Source: an uncultured Lachnospiraceae bacterium
GTDB taxonomy: Bacteria; Bacillota; Clostridia; Lachnospirales; Lachnospiraceae
DNA: 64,000 bases
NCBI GenBank assembly: GCA_910579615.1
Contig: CAJTUA010000003.1
Location: forward strand, 124,001-188,000
Reading direction: 5' to 3'
Notes under the pieces: generated by a model
What the model was told of the DNA's origin: nothing
The model's input: only the letters and a program-made list of their open reading frames with translations
The model's database searches: none
Position numbers and translations under genes: made by a program
Part shown: in pieces, positions 17,665 to 25,612 of the stretch
Layout: each line of letters opens with the position of its first letter
Numbering within the stretch: the first letter of the stretch is position 1

Positions 17665-18072
17665 TCAGCTTTTATCGTCCGAAGCCTCCCACCAGATACG
17701 TTCGGCAAGAGAAAATGCCTCCTCCTGTGCCGTGCCAAGGCGCTTCATTGCATCCACCCACAGCCTGGTATCGCTTGCAAGCAGTTCCCCGCGGATTTGT
17801 GCTACAACCTTCTCGGTTGCACAGGTATAGCTTTTTGCGCCGGAACGCGAAAGAATAATCCCTTCTTCCTCCAGTATATGGTATGCCTTTTGGATTGTGT
17901 TTGGATTCACGCCAAGCAATGCAGACAATGCCCGGCGTGAGGGCACTTCCTCCTGGTTGCCGATGCTGCCTGCGGCAATTCCCTGCTTAATATAGCGGAT
18001 AATCTGCAGATAAATCGGGGAGCCATCCGTGAATATAAAATTATCAAATGATATCATCTCTGCCCCCTTCAC
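17665..18072 (-). CDS. GntR family transcriptional regulator, YtrA subfamily
   Basis: A 135-residue repressor-type protein with an N-terminal GntR winged helix (PIYLQIIRYIKQGIAAGSI; PSRRALSALLGVNPNTIQKAYHILEEEGII, about 15-65) and only a short helical tail of about 55 residues. That is characteristic of the YtrA subfamily, which usually controls neighbouring ABC transporter genes and responds to cell-envelope stress. It is the first gene of the operon running down to 14168. Its promoter is covered by a perfect inverted repeat, which fits autoregulation by a dimer. The exact inducer is not predictable. Confidence 0.92.
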   Translation of the reverse strand: MKGAEMISFDNFIFTDGSPIYLQIIRYIKQGIAAGSIGNQEEVPSRRALSALLGVNPNTIQKAYHILEEEGIILSRSGAKSYTCATEKVVAQIRGELLASDTRLWVDAMKRLGTAQEEAFSLAERIWWEASDDKS

Positions 18073-18101
18073 ATATCACAGGTTTGTATCTTTTCTCCTG
18101 A

Positions 18102-18153
18102 CTGTATCAGCCGTATAATACGGTTTTCTAACTGTATTATACGGCTGATACAG
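18102..18153. promoter_or_regulatory. Perfect 20-bp inverted repeat: likely GntR/YtrA operator
   Basis: The left arm 18102-18121 and right arm 18134-18153 are exact reverse complements, separated by 12 bases. Each arm contains CTGTATCAGCC and GTATAATAC. The right arm overlaps the -10 and spacer of the gntR promoter. Confidence 0.8.
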
Positions 18154-18164
18154 TTTACTGTCAA
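18136..18164 (-). promoter_or_regulatory. Consensus promoter of the GntR-ABC operon
   Basis: Minus strand TTGACA (18164-18159), 17 bases, TATAAT (18141-18136): a full match to the sigma-A consensus. It would be blocked by a protein on the inverted repeat. Confidence 0.85.
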
Positions 18165-18175
18165 GCATTAATTTG

Positions 18176-18376
18176 TTATTCTGATGGGGGACAAAATTTT
18201 TGGGAAATAATATCTGCTTCTCTGGCAGTCATTGCAGAACCATAATAAGAGGTCATCTTGTGCTGTTTCCTGGAGTATACATCGATGTGGACAAGCTCAA
18301 AATTTTTTGCCCCGGAACCTGAATTTGGCACATACAGCTCAAGGGAATCCGCCCAGCTATCTCTGCATTTCTTCAA
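18176..18376 (-). pseudogene. Possible gene fragment with a YGSA-x-TA motif
   Basis: A 66-codon frame with protein-like composition (FELVHIDVYSRKQHKMTSYYGSAMTAREADI) but only a TTG start inside the end of the next gene and no ribosome site. A similar piece, VKRKYGSATTAEEAEF, can be read on the minus strand at about 21980-22043, downstream of the lipoprotein gene. The two probably derive from the C-terminus of one unknown exported family. It could also be a chance frame. Confidence 0.3.
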
Positions 18377-18851
18377 GTAGTTTCAGGCGGAACGCTTCCA
18401 CGTCAGCAATGTCCATGTTCTTCGAAATAATTGCATAAAGGCCGTTTCCGCTAAGGTCAATCCCGGCCGTGGTATCCTCCTTTAGAATAATAAAATCCTT
18501 CAATCCGAAATTCGCCGAAATCAGCCCGAAACTTTGGGAGTGTAATTCGTACCGGTCCCAATGATGATAAACCAGATTGGCTGTGCCGTGGTCAAATCTA
18601 AGCGTAACTTCGCCGGATGTTTCCGGGAATCCTTCTATCTCGATGGTGCCGCGGAAAGTATCGGGCTGGAAAAGGTAGAAAGAATATTTCCCTTTTATTT
18701 TTACCGTTAATTTCTGCCCTTCCCCCGTGCTGTCTGTGTTAAGCAGGGATGCTTCACATTCCCGGTCAATGTTATATTTAATGGGAAAAAGACAAAAATA
18801 CAAAAGGCACAACAGCAAGATTCCTGCAATAATAAGTATTTTTTTCTTCAT
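18357..18851 (-). CDS. Small exported or membrane-anchored protein, unknown family
   Basis: A 164-residue protein with a KKK start and one hydrophobic segment (ILIIAGILLLCLLYFCLFPI, about 5-24), followed by a beta-rich extracytoplasmic part. The segment FQPDTFRGTIEIEGF..GEVTLRF aligns by eye with LLQPTVFYGSIWVDEE..GKISFG of the 168-aa protein at 20739-21245, so the two are likely paralogues. GGAGG stands 7 bases before ATG 18851. A near-consensus promoter sits 46 bp upstream of the start. No catalytic residues can be named. Confidence 0.7.
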   Translation of the reverse strand: MKKKILIIAGILLLCLLYFCLFPIKYNIDRECEASLLNTDSTGEGQKLTVKIKGKYSFYLFQPDTFRGTIEIEGFPETSGEVTLRFDHGTANLVYHHWDRYELHSQSFGLISANFGLKDFIILKEDTTAGIDLSGNGLYAIISKNMDIADVEAFRLKLLEEMQR

Positions 18852-18896
18852 AAAAAACCTCCGTTCATTTCTGAGTTGATTGTGGTTTATGGGTAG

Positions 18897-18926
18897 ATTA
18901 TACCATGGAACAACTTGTATTGTCAA
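18897..18926 (-). promoter_or_regulatory. Promoter for the small exported protein gene
   Basis: Minus strand TTGACA (18926-18921), 18 bases, TATAAT (18902-18897). It belongs to a repeat shared with 29704-29762. Confidence 0.65.
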
Positions 18927-18953
18927 ATCGTGTCAAACAAAATTTTCCGTTAA
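18897..18953. repeat. About 55-bp repeat, copy 1 (copy 2 at 29704-29762)
   Basis: The two stretches read in the same orientation with few differences: ATTATAyCATGrAACAACTT and, directly after it, rTAyTGTCAAAT, then TGTCrrACAwAATTTTC. Both copies carry a minus-strand promoter on one side and DNA of the AAA-like family on the other. Confidence 0.7.
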
Positions 18954-18959
18954 AAGGAT

Positions 18960-19058
18960 GCGTCTGCACTGATAACGCAAGGGATACCAGAAGAAAATAT
19001 CCGGGGATATGGGTTTGCGTTCGAAGGGGAAAATGTGTTGATTGGCGGGGGAGCATAA
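18960..19058 (+). pseudogene. C-terminal scrap of the AAA-ATPase-like family
   Basis: An open stretch ending in TAA at 19056-19058 reads ALITQGIPEENIRGYGFAFE then GENVLIGGGA. It matches the C-terminus of the copy ending at 31245 (ALEAEGIPAERIRKYGFAFE, GKKVLVG). Nothing else of the gene remains: the 55-bp repeat that precedes the other copy is joined almost directly to this tail, so a large internal deletion is the simplest reading. Confidence 0.8.
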
Positions 19059-19133
19059 TGTTGTAGAGATAAGCTTGTGTTGCGGGGAGGGCAGTATAAA
19101 CTAAGGCTGTAATTTTACGTGGCAGTAATGGAA

Positions 19134-19787
19134 TCAATGAAGTGGAATTAAGATAGCCAGTTTGTTATCCCATGTTCCTGCGTCGCTGTATTCGGAGGTA
19201 AGAAAGCAATGATAAGTATCACTTTCATCGCTATGTAGAAACATAATTTCAAAGTCTGCAATTTTACTCTCAGGGTTCGCTGAAATTTTCCCCGGTCCCT
19301 GAATGTGGCAGGCGTGAGTGAACGAATATTCTGTCTGCAAATACGTTAAAAACTCTAAGTTTTTGTAAAATGAAATCCCGTCTGTCCGTATTTGCTCCGT
19401 GCCTTCCGCATTTGACTGCCCCTTTTTATGGATTCCTACGCTGATGCTTTCTGGGTTCTTTAAACTGGGAGAGATATTAATACTATAAAACATATCATTG
19501 TCATCTAACAATTCGAGGGTGATGCGTTCTATTTTTCCTTGTTCATTTATAAGAAGGTCTTCACGATAAACTATGCAGTTATCTGAGACGTTCCATTTTT
19601 CCTTCATTTTTGAAAAAGCAGTTTCTACAATATCTCGAGGGCAGTTGTCAGCATGTTCTATCAGCAGGGAAATCATTGCCTGTTTCGCTGCATGAATTTC
19701 CCATAGATGTTTTCCGGTGCAAATTATGATAATACCCCAGAGGAACAAGACAAAGAAAAGGGTGATTTTTTCTTGTTTTTTGGTCAT
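19134..19787 (-). CDS. Single-pass exported protein, unknown family
   Basis: A 217-residue protein with an N-terminal basic start and one membrane segment (ITLFFVLFLWGIIIICTGKHLW, about 8-29), then a soluble domain outside the membrane with mixed alpha and beta character. No known domain is recognised. ATG 19787 was selected because AAGGGG stands 8 bases upstream; a longer frame to 19874 begins within the promoter. Its leader and promoter closely resemble those of the broken lipoprotein gene at 21250-21757, suggesting shared control within this island of small exported proteins. Confidence 0.65.
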   Translation of the reverse strand: MTKKQEKITLFFVLFLWGIIIICTGKHLWEIHAAKQAMISLLIEHADNCPRDIVETAFSKMKEKWNVSDNCIVYREDLLINEQGKIERITLELLDDNDMFYSINISPSLKNPESISVGIHKKGQSNAEGTEQIRTDGISFYKNLEFLTYLQTEYSFTHACHIQGPGKISANPESKIADFEIMFLHSDESDTYHCFLTSEYSDAGTWDNKLAILIPLH

Positions 19788-19845
19788 AATAATATCCCCT
19801 TCTGATAGTGTAAAATGTGAGAAGTTATTTTTCCGAGCTGAGATT

Positions 19846-19874
19846 ATTATACTACACTTGAAGATTGAGTGCAA
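19846..19874 (-). promoter_or_regulatory. Promoter for gene 19134-19787
   Basis: Minus strand TTGCAC (19874-19869), 17 bases, TATAAT (19851-19846). The sequence from the -10 to the ribosome site is shared with the promoter at 21814-21842. Confidence 0.65.
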
Positions 19875-20085
19875 GGGCTTTTAGGAAATTTTTGTAGGGG
19901 TTGATAAATAAAACAATATGGCATATAAGATTTCCCATCCGCAGATTCCCGGAAATGATATTGCAAAAAAAGGCGCGGAGATTTAAGCAAAATTTAATGG
20001 AATTGCGTGTGCATTTGTGCTAAACTAATGCTGTTGGACGGTTCGGCAAATTGACCAGACGGAAAGGGAATGGAGGTATTTTATC

Positions 20086-20580
20086 ATGGGATTACTTTCA
20101 AAGAAGGAAAAGGATGGGGAAAAACTTGAAGGAATAACGTTGGAACTCAAAGCGAAATTAGATGAGCTTGCGGAAAAGGGCAATCAGTTTGAGGAAGAGG
20201 AACAATATGAAGAAGCGATACAGGCATGGGAAGAAGGGCTTCATCTGATACCGGAGCCGCAACAATATTACAGCGAAACAATATGGTTTTTGGCGGCGAT
20301 TGGGGATGTTTATTTTATGAAAGGAATGTACCCGCAAGCGCATGAATGCTTTGATAAAGCACGGGGAAATCTGAGTGGTGATGGATATGGAAATCCATTT
20401 ATCATGCTTCGGCTGGGAGAATGTTGTTTCGAAATTGGAGATGAAAAGAACGCGATAGAATATCTGCTCCGGGCTTATATGATGGAGGGGAGGGAAATAT
20501 TTGAGCCGGACGAGGATGGGGAGGACGATGGGCAAAAGTATTTCGATTTTTTAAGGGCTCATGTTGAACATATCGAGTAA
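20086..20580 (+). CDS. Tetratricopeptide-repeat protein
   Basis: A 164-residue acidic soluble protein built of about two to three TPR-like helical hairpins: LAEKGNQFEEEEQYEEAIQAWEEGLHLIP (about 29-57), FLAAIGDVYFMKGMYPQAHECFDKA (about 68-92), and MLRLGECCFEIGDEKNAIEYLLRAYMMEG (about 105-133). It ends with an acidic DEDGEDDG stretch. Short proteins of this type are often found as immunity-like or chaperone partners in polymorphic loci, but nothing here proves that. GGAGG lies 9 bases before the ATG. It is monocistronic and separated from the next convergent gene by a terminator. Confidence 0.85.
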   Translation: MGLLSKKEKDGEKLEGITLELKAKLDELAEKGNQFEEEEQYEEAIQAWEEGLHLIPEPQQYYSETIWFLAAIGDVYFMKGMYPQAHECFDKARGNLSGDGYGNPFIMLRLGECCFEIGDEKNAIEYLLRAYMMEGREIFEPDEDGEDDGQKYFDFLRAHVEHIE

Positions 20581-20693
20581 AATACGTGTGATGCTAATTC
20601 TGGTTTGTCGGGGGAGAAAAAGCCCTTTTTGATGAAATTGCGGATTGGTTTCCTGTTCCTGAACATATCAGGGTCACACAGCCCCAAATCAAA

Positions 20694-20732
20694 CGGTCTG
20701 TGAAAAGAGATTTCCACAGACCGCTGTGTTTT
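20694..20732. terminator. Terminator between convergent genes
   Basis: CGGTCTGTG (20694-20702) pairs with CACAGACCG (20715-20723); CTGTGTTTTT follows on the plus strand. Confidence 0.65.
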
Positions 20733-20738
20733 TCCTGG

Positions 20739-21245
20739 TTAATTCCATGTGGGGCTTTCTATGGCATAAGTTTCTTCATCGACGTAGGTACCTTCTGAGA
20801 AAGGGCATTTCTGACCGCTGAGAGACAGACGGATTTTATATCCCCCATTTTGGTAATTTGCAATAAATAAAGAGTCATCCGATGGCCACTTATATTCTTC
20901 GGTCGGCCATTGAATTTTCCTGTTGTAAAAAGTGCCGATAAATTTGTCGGATGAAGAAAACAAATCCTGGAATTTTTGTTTTAATTTCCCAAAACTTATT
21001 TTCCCATCATAAGAGCGGACATACTCCTCTTCATCTACCCAGATGGAGCCATAAAATACTGTTGGCTGTAAAAGACTTCTTTTTTCGTATAGGTCGAGCC
21101 TTATTGTATGGCATTCACCGTTTTTGATATGGATAACTTTCATGCTGTCCTGTATATGCTTTGGCCTGGTATATAAGGTACAGGCAAGGAGGAAAGCGGC
21201 TAAAATTAAAATGATAATACAGGTTTTTTTGGTTTTTGACTTCAT
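20739..21245 (-). CDS. Small putative lipoprotein or anchored protein
   Basis: A 168-residue protein with the N-terminus MKSKTKKTCIIILILAAFLLAC, a hydrophobic segment ending in a possible lipobox (FLLAC), and an extracytoplasmic domain. The middle part (LLQPTVFYGSIWVDEEEY..GKISFG) resembles the 164-aa protein at 18357-18851. ATG 21245 follows AGGA by 8 bases. It starts only 4 bp after the stop codon of the broken lipoprotein copy upstream, so it was probably translationally coupled to it and may now be poorly expressed. Confidence 0.65.
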   Translation of the reverse strand: MKSKTKKTCIIILILAAFLLACTLYTRPKHIQDSMKVIHIKNGECHTIRLDLYEKRSLLQPTVFYGSIWVDEEEYVRSYDGKISFGKLKQKFQDLFSSSDKFIGTFYNRKIQWPTEEYKWPSDDSLFIANYQNGGYKIRLSLSGQKCPFSEGTYVDEETYAIESPTWN

Positions 21246-21249
21246 TGCT

Positions 21250-21757
21250 TTATCCTGCACTGGAGAAGCCTGTGATGACATCCCGCGCATCCTTTTCCTG
21301 GTTGATAATATATGTCGCATTGTCCGTTTCCTCCACATAAAACCATCCTTGTTCGCCCTGTTCTGTTGTCAGGAAAATCCAATAATGATTGTAGTCAGAA
21401 AAATATGTTTTTAATTCGTAAACCGTTTGACCGCTTTGTACGGTTATGCTTTCGGCATCGAATTGTGGGTCAGCCCGTCGAACGTGACGGGGGAGTATTC
21501 GACTTCAGCGGTAAGTTTTAAAAGTTCATCCGGTGCGTCTGTGACAGATGGGATGGCAGTAGGGGTGATGATATCCGCGTCTGGGGTTGGTTCCGCTGTC
21601 GGCGAAGGAGTGTTTGTTGTTACCACTGCTGTAGTGGGGGGGGAGATGAGGGCTCCTGTGAAGGGATGGGCGGGGTTATCTGGTTTTCGGTACTGCCCTG
21701 CCCACATGCAGTGAGGGATATGAGCGCGAAAAGAGATAGAAAAACGATTTTTTTCAT
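21250..21757 (-). pseudogene. Broken second copy of the SH3-like lipoprotein gene
   Basis: The first 20 residues (MKKIVFLSLFALISLTACGQ) and the Pro/Thr-rich linker match the intact gene at 22166-23209. Two lesions are visible. One base is missing in a C-run (eight C on the coding strand, at about 21636-21643), which gives an early stop. A deletion at about 21467 removes the counterpart of about 22393-22919. The C-terminal SH3-like block (KTYFSDYNHYWIFL..EGWFYVEET) survives. The deletion ends share a GCGG-like microhomology. The product would be a truncated lipopeptide. Confidence 0.85.
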
Positions 21758-21813
21758 GATAACACCTCCTTGGTAAGGTCAAATGTGAAAAATTATTTTT
21801 GTTAGTTAAAATT

Positions 21814-21842
21814 ATTATACTACACTTGGAAGTCAAGTACAA
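21814..21842 (-). promoter_or_regulatory. Promoter of the broken lipoprotein copy
   Basis: Minus strand TTGTAC (21842-21837), 17 bases, TATAAT (21819-21814). It is nearly the same sequence as at 19846-19874. Confidence 0.6.
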
Positions 21843-22044
21843 GAATTTTTTAAAGATTTTAGAGAAAATTGAAAAATAATGCAATATGGTGCAACATGGT
21901 GCAGAAAAATCTGGACATACATTTGGGGCGAGGGAAAATAAGTGGGTAATAACACCGATAATTGCTCGTTTGCAGTCGCTATTTTGAAGGGAATTCCGCT
22001 TCCTCTGCTGTGGTTGCCGAACCGTATTTTCTTTTGACCGCAGC

Positions 22045-22099
22045 TTAACCCATTATATTATGGAACATTATAGGGATTCCAACAAACATAATGGGTTAA
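22045..22099. repeat. 12-bp inverted repeat with 31-nt loop
   Basis: TTAACCCATTAT (22045-22056) and ATAATGGGTTAA (22088-22099) are exact reverse complements; a GGAA/TTCC pair lies inside the loop. It sits about 70 bp after the 3' end of the lipoprotein gene and has no T-run. The rest of the gap 21843-22165 shows only a scrap of coding similarity (see 18176-18376). Confidence 0.6.
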
Positions 22100-22165
22100 A
22101 GCAAGCGGTAACTTTCCGGATTTCCGGACTGTGATAATCCGGCGGCAAGGTCTGGAGGATTTGTC

Positions 22166-23209
22166 TTAGTTGGCGGTGGAAAAGCCTGTGATGACATCCC
22201 ACGCATCTTTTTCCTGGTTGATGATGCATTTTGCATCGTCCGTCTCCTCAACGTAGAACCATCCTTCTTCACCATGCTCTGTCGCCAGGAAAATCCAATA
22301 ATGATTGTAGTCAGAAAAATATGTTTTTAATTCGTAAACCGTTTGGTCGCTTTGCGCTGTTATACTATTGGCATCGAATCGCGGTTCGGCGTAAAGCCTG
22401 ATATCGGAAATGAGCTGCCATGGACCTTCGATTATATATTCTTTATTCTTCGCTTCCTCTTCATCCTGCAGGATTACTGTCTGTTCGGTCAGCTGCATCC
22501 CGTTTTGAGCATCCCATACAAATTCCACGGTGCGAAAAGAGCTCTGATAAGGAACCGGAACATGGCAAGCCTGTATCAGAATTGTTCCGTCCCCACGGTA
22601 TTCTGCGGAGTCGGTGAATGCATTGTGGGAGAAGTTTTCATATTCTTCTAATTGGATGCCGTCATGATACCATACCAGTATTTCCCGCCCGTTTCCTAAC
22701 TTGAAGATGAGATTGAGATAGGAATCGAAAGAATCAACATCGACGAGCCACAATTGTTCCCAGGGCTGGAAGTATGGTGTATTCTGTATTTCCCAAGGAG
22801 ATGCAGCAAGGATACCATTGATATAAATCCCTTCCTTTGCGCAGTAAAGCTGCTCCTCTTTGCCGTCGCCGTCAAGGTCGAGCAGAAGCCCCTTTGTGTT
22901 GTCAGTAAGCTCAAAGCGGGTCAGCCCGTCGAACGTGACGGGGGAGTATTCGATTTCAGCGGTAAGTTTTAAAGGCTCATCTGGTGCGTCTGTGACAGAT
23001 GGGGCGGCGGTTGGGGTGATGATATCCGCGTCTGGGGTTGGTTCCGCTGTCGGCGAAGGGGTATTTGTTGCTGCCACTGCTGTGGTGGGGGATGGAGATG
23101 AGGGCTCCTGTGAAGGGATGGTCGGGGTTGTTTTGTTTTCGGTATTACCCTGCCCGCAGGCGGTGAGGGATAAGAGTGCGAAAAGAGATAGAAAAACGAT
23201 TTTTTTCAT
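22166..23209 (-). CDS. Lipoprotein with calcium-loop and SH3-like domain
   Basis: A 347-residue lipoprotein. The signal peptide MKKIVFLSLFALLSLTAC ends in a clear lipobox (LTAC, Cys 18). A Pro/Ser/Thr-rich spacer of about 60 residues (PSPTTAVAATNTPSPTAEPTP) follows. Next is a domain with LLLDLDGDGKEEQLYC, an FG-GAP/EF-hand-like DxDxDG loop that likely binds calcium. The C-terminus (RLYAEPRFDANSITAQSD..YWIFLATEHGEEGWFYVEE) resembles a bacterial SH3 domain, which often binds cell wall. It would be anchored to the outer face of the membrane. GGAGG precedes ATG 23209 by 8 bases. A broken duplicate lies just downstream. Confidence 0.82.
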   Translation of the reverse strand: MKKIVFLSLFALLSLTACGQGNTENKTTPTIPSQEPSSPSPTTAVAATNTPSPTAEPTPDADIITPTAAPSVTDAPDEPLKLTAEIEYSPVTFDGLTRFELTDNTKGLLLDLDGDGKEEQLYCAKEGIYINGILAASPWEIQNTPYFQPWEQLWLVDVDSFDSYLNLIFKLGNGREILVWYHDGIQLEEYENFSHNAFTDSAEYRGDGTILIQACHVPVPYQSSFRTVEFVWDAQNGMQLTEQTVILQDEEEAKNKEYIIEGPWQLISDIRLYAEPRFDANSITAQSDQTVYELKTYFSDYNHYWIFLATEHGEEGWFYVEETDDAKCIINQEKDAWDVITGFSTAN

Positions 23210-23323
23210 GATAACACCTCCTTGGTAAGGTCAAATGTAAAATTATTTTTGTCGGTGGAAAATATTATAAACTGGTTGGCAAATGCTTTATTATGTCCTT
23301 TGGTCAAAATATAAAAATATTTT

Positions 23324-24004
23324 TTAAAGGAATGTGACGAATCGGAGAACGAATATTGCAACTATGCAAAGTTGCAATGAGATAAAAATGCAATAGCAAA
23401 ATCTCCTCAAAAGTACATTTCTTTTAAAACTTCCATTCCATTTCTTTTCAACTAAACGTAAACATTCAAGGCGTAATAGGAAAAGCAAGACAATGGCAAA
23501 AATTACCCATATGGGAGATACTCCTTCAGGGCAGGCAAATCCGAGGGCAATAAAATAATGCCAGTTAGCAACAATGAAATCAAAAATCATTTCCATATTT
23601 TGTGTAAACATATGACGAACCTTGCTTCCGTCTTCATATGGATATCCACCATCTTGTAATGTATATGAAAAATTTTTATCTTCTTTATTTACATAGAAAT
23701 CGACATAAACCTCAATACTGTCTCCGGTTCCGTAAAAATGTAATTTTTCTGTTGTGCTTGAAATTGGATAGTATGAAAGATAAAGCCACTTTCCGTTAAT
23801 TGTCATTTTGTGAACTACGTTACAGACCAAATGATTTTCCTGATCAATCCATATCGGATTTGGAATTTGCTCCCACAATACAGCATATCCGTTGGACGAT
23901 ATATATATATGCCCGTCAAAATAAGAGAATAGCCACAATAGCAGGCAGATGCAGATACAGAAAATTGAATATATTTTATTTTTCTTATTTTTTAAATTTT
24001 CCAT
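23324..24004 (-). CDS. Membrane protein, paired with an exported protein (copy B)
   Basis: A 226-residue protein with an N-terminal helix (IYSIFCICICLLLWLFSYF), a central outside domain beginning GHIYISSNGYAVLWEQ, and two C-terminal helices (WVIFAIVLLFLLRLECLRL and CYCIFISLQLCIVAIFVLRFVTFL). It is a paralogue of 24880-25611, which has the same layout (GRLYLSANGYLLLKH ... LLQLFVLWMDLLKYIIFL). ATG 24004 follows AGGAG by 8 bases. It is the last gene of the four-gene set 23324-27100 in which exported and membrane proteins alternate. Family and function are not recognised. Confidence 0.72.
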   Translation of the reverse strand: MENLKNKKNKIYSIFCICICLLLWLFSYFDGHIYISSNGYAVLWEQIPNPIWIDQENHLVCNVVHKMTINGKWLYLSYYPISSTTEKLHFYGTGDSIEVYVDFYVNKEDKNFSYTLQDGGYPYEDGSKVRHMFTQNMEMIFDFIVANWHYFIALGFACPEGVSPIWVIFAIVLLFLLRLECLRLVEKKWNGSFKRNVLLRRFCYCIFISLQLCIVAIFVLRFVTFL

Positions 24005-24079
24005 AATAATCACTCCTGCGAACTGCCTGCTGTTATGGTAGGGGTATTGCTTATGTCTTTGGCGGTAGGTATCCGCGCT

Positions 24080-24850
24080 TTATTTTGAGAATGTCAGATT
24101 CACAAGTTTTTGCCCGTAGCTGTTTGAGGATGCACCCGAAACAACCAAAGATGGAAGCAAAATATCGTACTTGATATTTCTGGAAAATGAATCATCGTGG
24201 AAATAGTGGAGATACATGGAAGGCATTGCATTCCCTTTCGCATCTTTAGCATAAAAGACACCATGTCCTTCAAAATAGACGTCAACACTGCCTATATCAC
24301 TGAATTTAAAGGACATTGCCCTGTCATCCGCGGATGTCGGAGAGAGAGAAACACCTTGTACGACATCTCCATATGAATTTCTTACTGAAACTCTTAAGGT
24401 AGCTTCTTCAAAGTCTACAATTCCCCAACCGGGATATAGAGCAAAACTGAAGGAATCATTTTTGATTTTTGTTACTTTACTCCAATTGAAGGATGGGAAA
24501 AAAGCATATGCTAATTCGCCGGATATTTGAGTTTTTGCTGTGGCTAATGAAATGGCAAAGACGTTGTCAGAGAGATCGCTGGCTACATTGATATCTCCGT
24601 TTTCATCCCATGTGATATACTGTGTAGTATAGCTGACAAATTCGGCATTTTCGTCCAGATACTCACACATTATCTGCTTTGTTTCTTCTGGAAGGGCGGC
24701 GATGAGTTCCTGGCTCATTCCAATCCCAATCAAAAAATCATCCATCCAATCAATTTCCTGTTCCTGTGCTTTTACGTTTACATTTTTAAATTGAATTGCA
24801 AAGAATGAAACGAGCAATATACAACTGATTAGTTTGAGTAAGGTTTTCAT
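24080..24850 (-). CDS. Secreted protein, unknown family
   Basis: A 256-residue protein with a Sec signal peptide (MKTLLKLISCILLVSFFAIQF ... NVKAQ, likely cleaved near AQ at about residue 29). The mature part begins with an acidic helical stretch (IDWMDDFLIGIGMSQELIAALPEETKQIM) and continues with beta-rich sequence. The helical start resembles the N-terminus of small secreted Clostridia proteins of unknown function. AAGGAG lies about 10 bases before the ATG. It lies between the two paralogous membrane genes. Confidence 0.72.
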   Translation of the reverse strand: MKTLLKLISCILLVSFFAIQFKNVNVKAQEQEIDWMDDFLIGIGMSQELIAALPEETKQIMCEYLDENAEFVSYTTQYITWDENGDINVASDLSDNVFAISLATAKTQISGELAYAFFPSFNWSKVTKIKNDSFSFALYPGWGIVDFEEATLRVSVRNSYGDVVQGVSLSPTSADDRAMSFKFSDIGSVDVYFEGHGVFYAKDAKGNAMPSMYLHYFHDDSFSRNIKYDILLPSLVVSGASSNSYGQKLVNLTFSK

Positions 24851-24879
24851 TTTTTAATCTCCTTTTAAATGTATTTTTG

Positions 24880-25611
24880 TTAGAGAAAGATGATATACTT
24901 CAATAAATCCATCCATAATACAAACAATTGTAATAGTCCAAAAACACTGCAGCAGATAGCTCTTTTTATACTGCTATATTTCTGGTTATCTGACCAACGA
25001 ACCGTTAGCAGTCGCAGGGAAATTCCCTGTAACAAAACAAGGAGAACTGCCGATGAAAATGCCATTTTGCCCCGCCCCTCATTGATGGTAGCATACCCTT
25101 CGACAACTCGGTATCCTGCCGGTTTCCAATAAGATGATCCTGTGAATTCTGCGATTAAGTCAATGTTTTTTTGGTATTGTCTTGGTTGTTCTGCACCATT
25201 TTTCAAGTAAACGTTATCTGCAATCCTGTAATTCAGTTTTTTTGTTGGTTCTGAGACTGTTTTAAAGAAAATGTCAACGTTGCGCCATATATGGAGTTCG
25301 GTCATTCCATAGTGTTGGCTGAGCAAAAACAAGGATTCCGTGTAATAGCCATCCGTTGCAGGGGTGGGCCCAAAAGCAAAAGAAGTCATCCAATATACCC
25401 GATCGCCGTTTACAATCATTTCAAAAGTGACCATACTCTCTGAGTAAGAATAAACACTAGAACCAGGCAAAGGTCCCCCAATGGTGTGCTTAAGTAAGAG
25501 GTAACCGTTTGCGGATAAGTATAAACGTCCTTTAAAGCAAGGCAATAAGAGTACAAAAAGGAGCATTCCAAGGCAGAATATAGTGTATTTTGGATTATTT
25601 TTTATTGTCAT
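24880..25611 (-). CDS. Membrane protein, paired with an exported protein (copy A)
   Basis: A 243-residue protein with an N-terminal helix (YTIFCLGMLLFVLLLPCF), an outside domain starting GRLYLSANGYLLLKH, and C-terminal helices near FSSAVLLVLLQGISLRLL and CCSVFGLLQLFVLWMDLLKYIIFL. It is a paralogue of 23324-24004. Its ATG follows the stop codon of the 495-aa secreted protein gene by a single base, so the two are translationally coupled. No enzymatic motif is visible. Confidence 0.72.
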   Translation of the reverse strand: MTIKNNPKYTIFCLGMLLFVLLLPCFKGRLYLSANGYLLLKHTIGGPLPGSSVYSYSESMVTFEMIVNGDRVYWMTSFAFGPTPATDGYYTESLFLLSQHYGMTELHIWRNVDIFFKTVSEPTKKLNYRIADNVYLKNGAEQPRQYQKNIDLIAEFTGSSYWKPAGYRVVEGYATINEGRGKMAFSSAVLLVLLQGISLRLLTVRWSDNQKYSSIKRAICCSVFGLLQLFVLWMDLLKYIIFL

Positions 25612-25612
25612 A

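Noticed and set aside
21250..21884. A 146-codon frame on the minus strand as an independent gene
   Set aside because: It begins inside the promoter, and its sensible part is the linker of the duplicated lipoprotein in a shifted frame.
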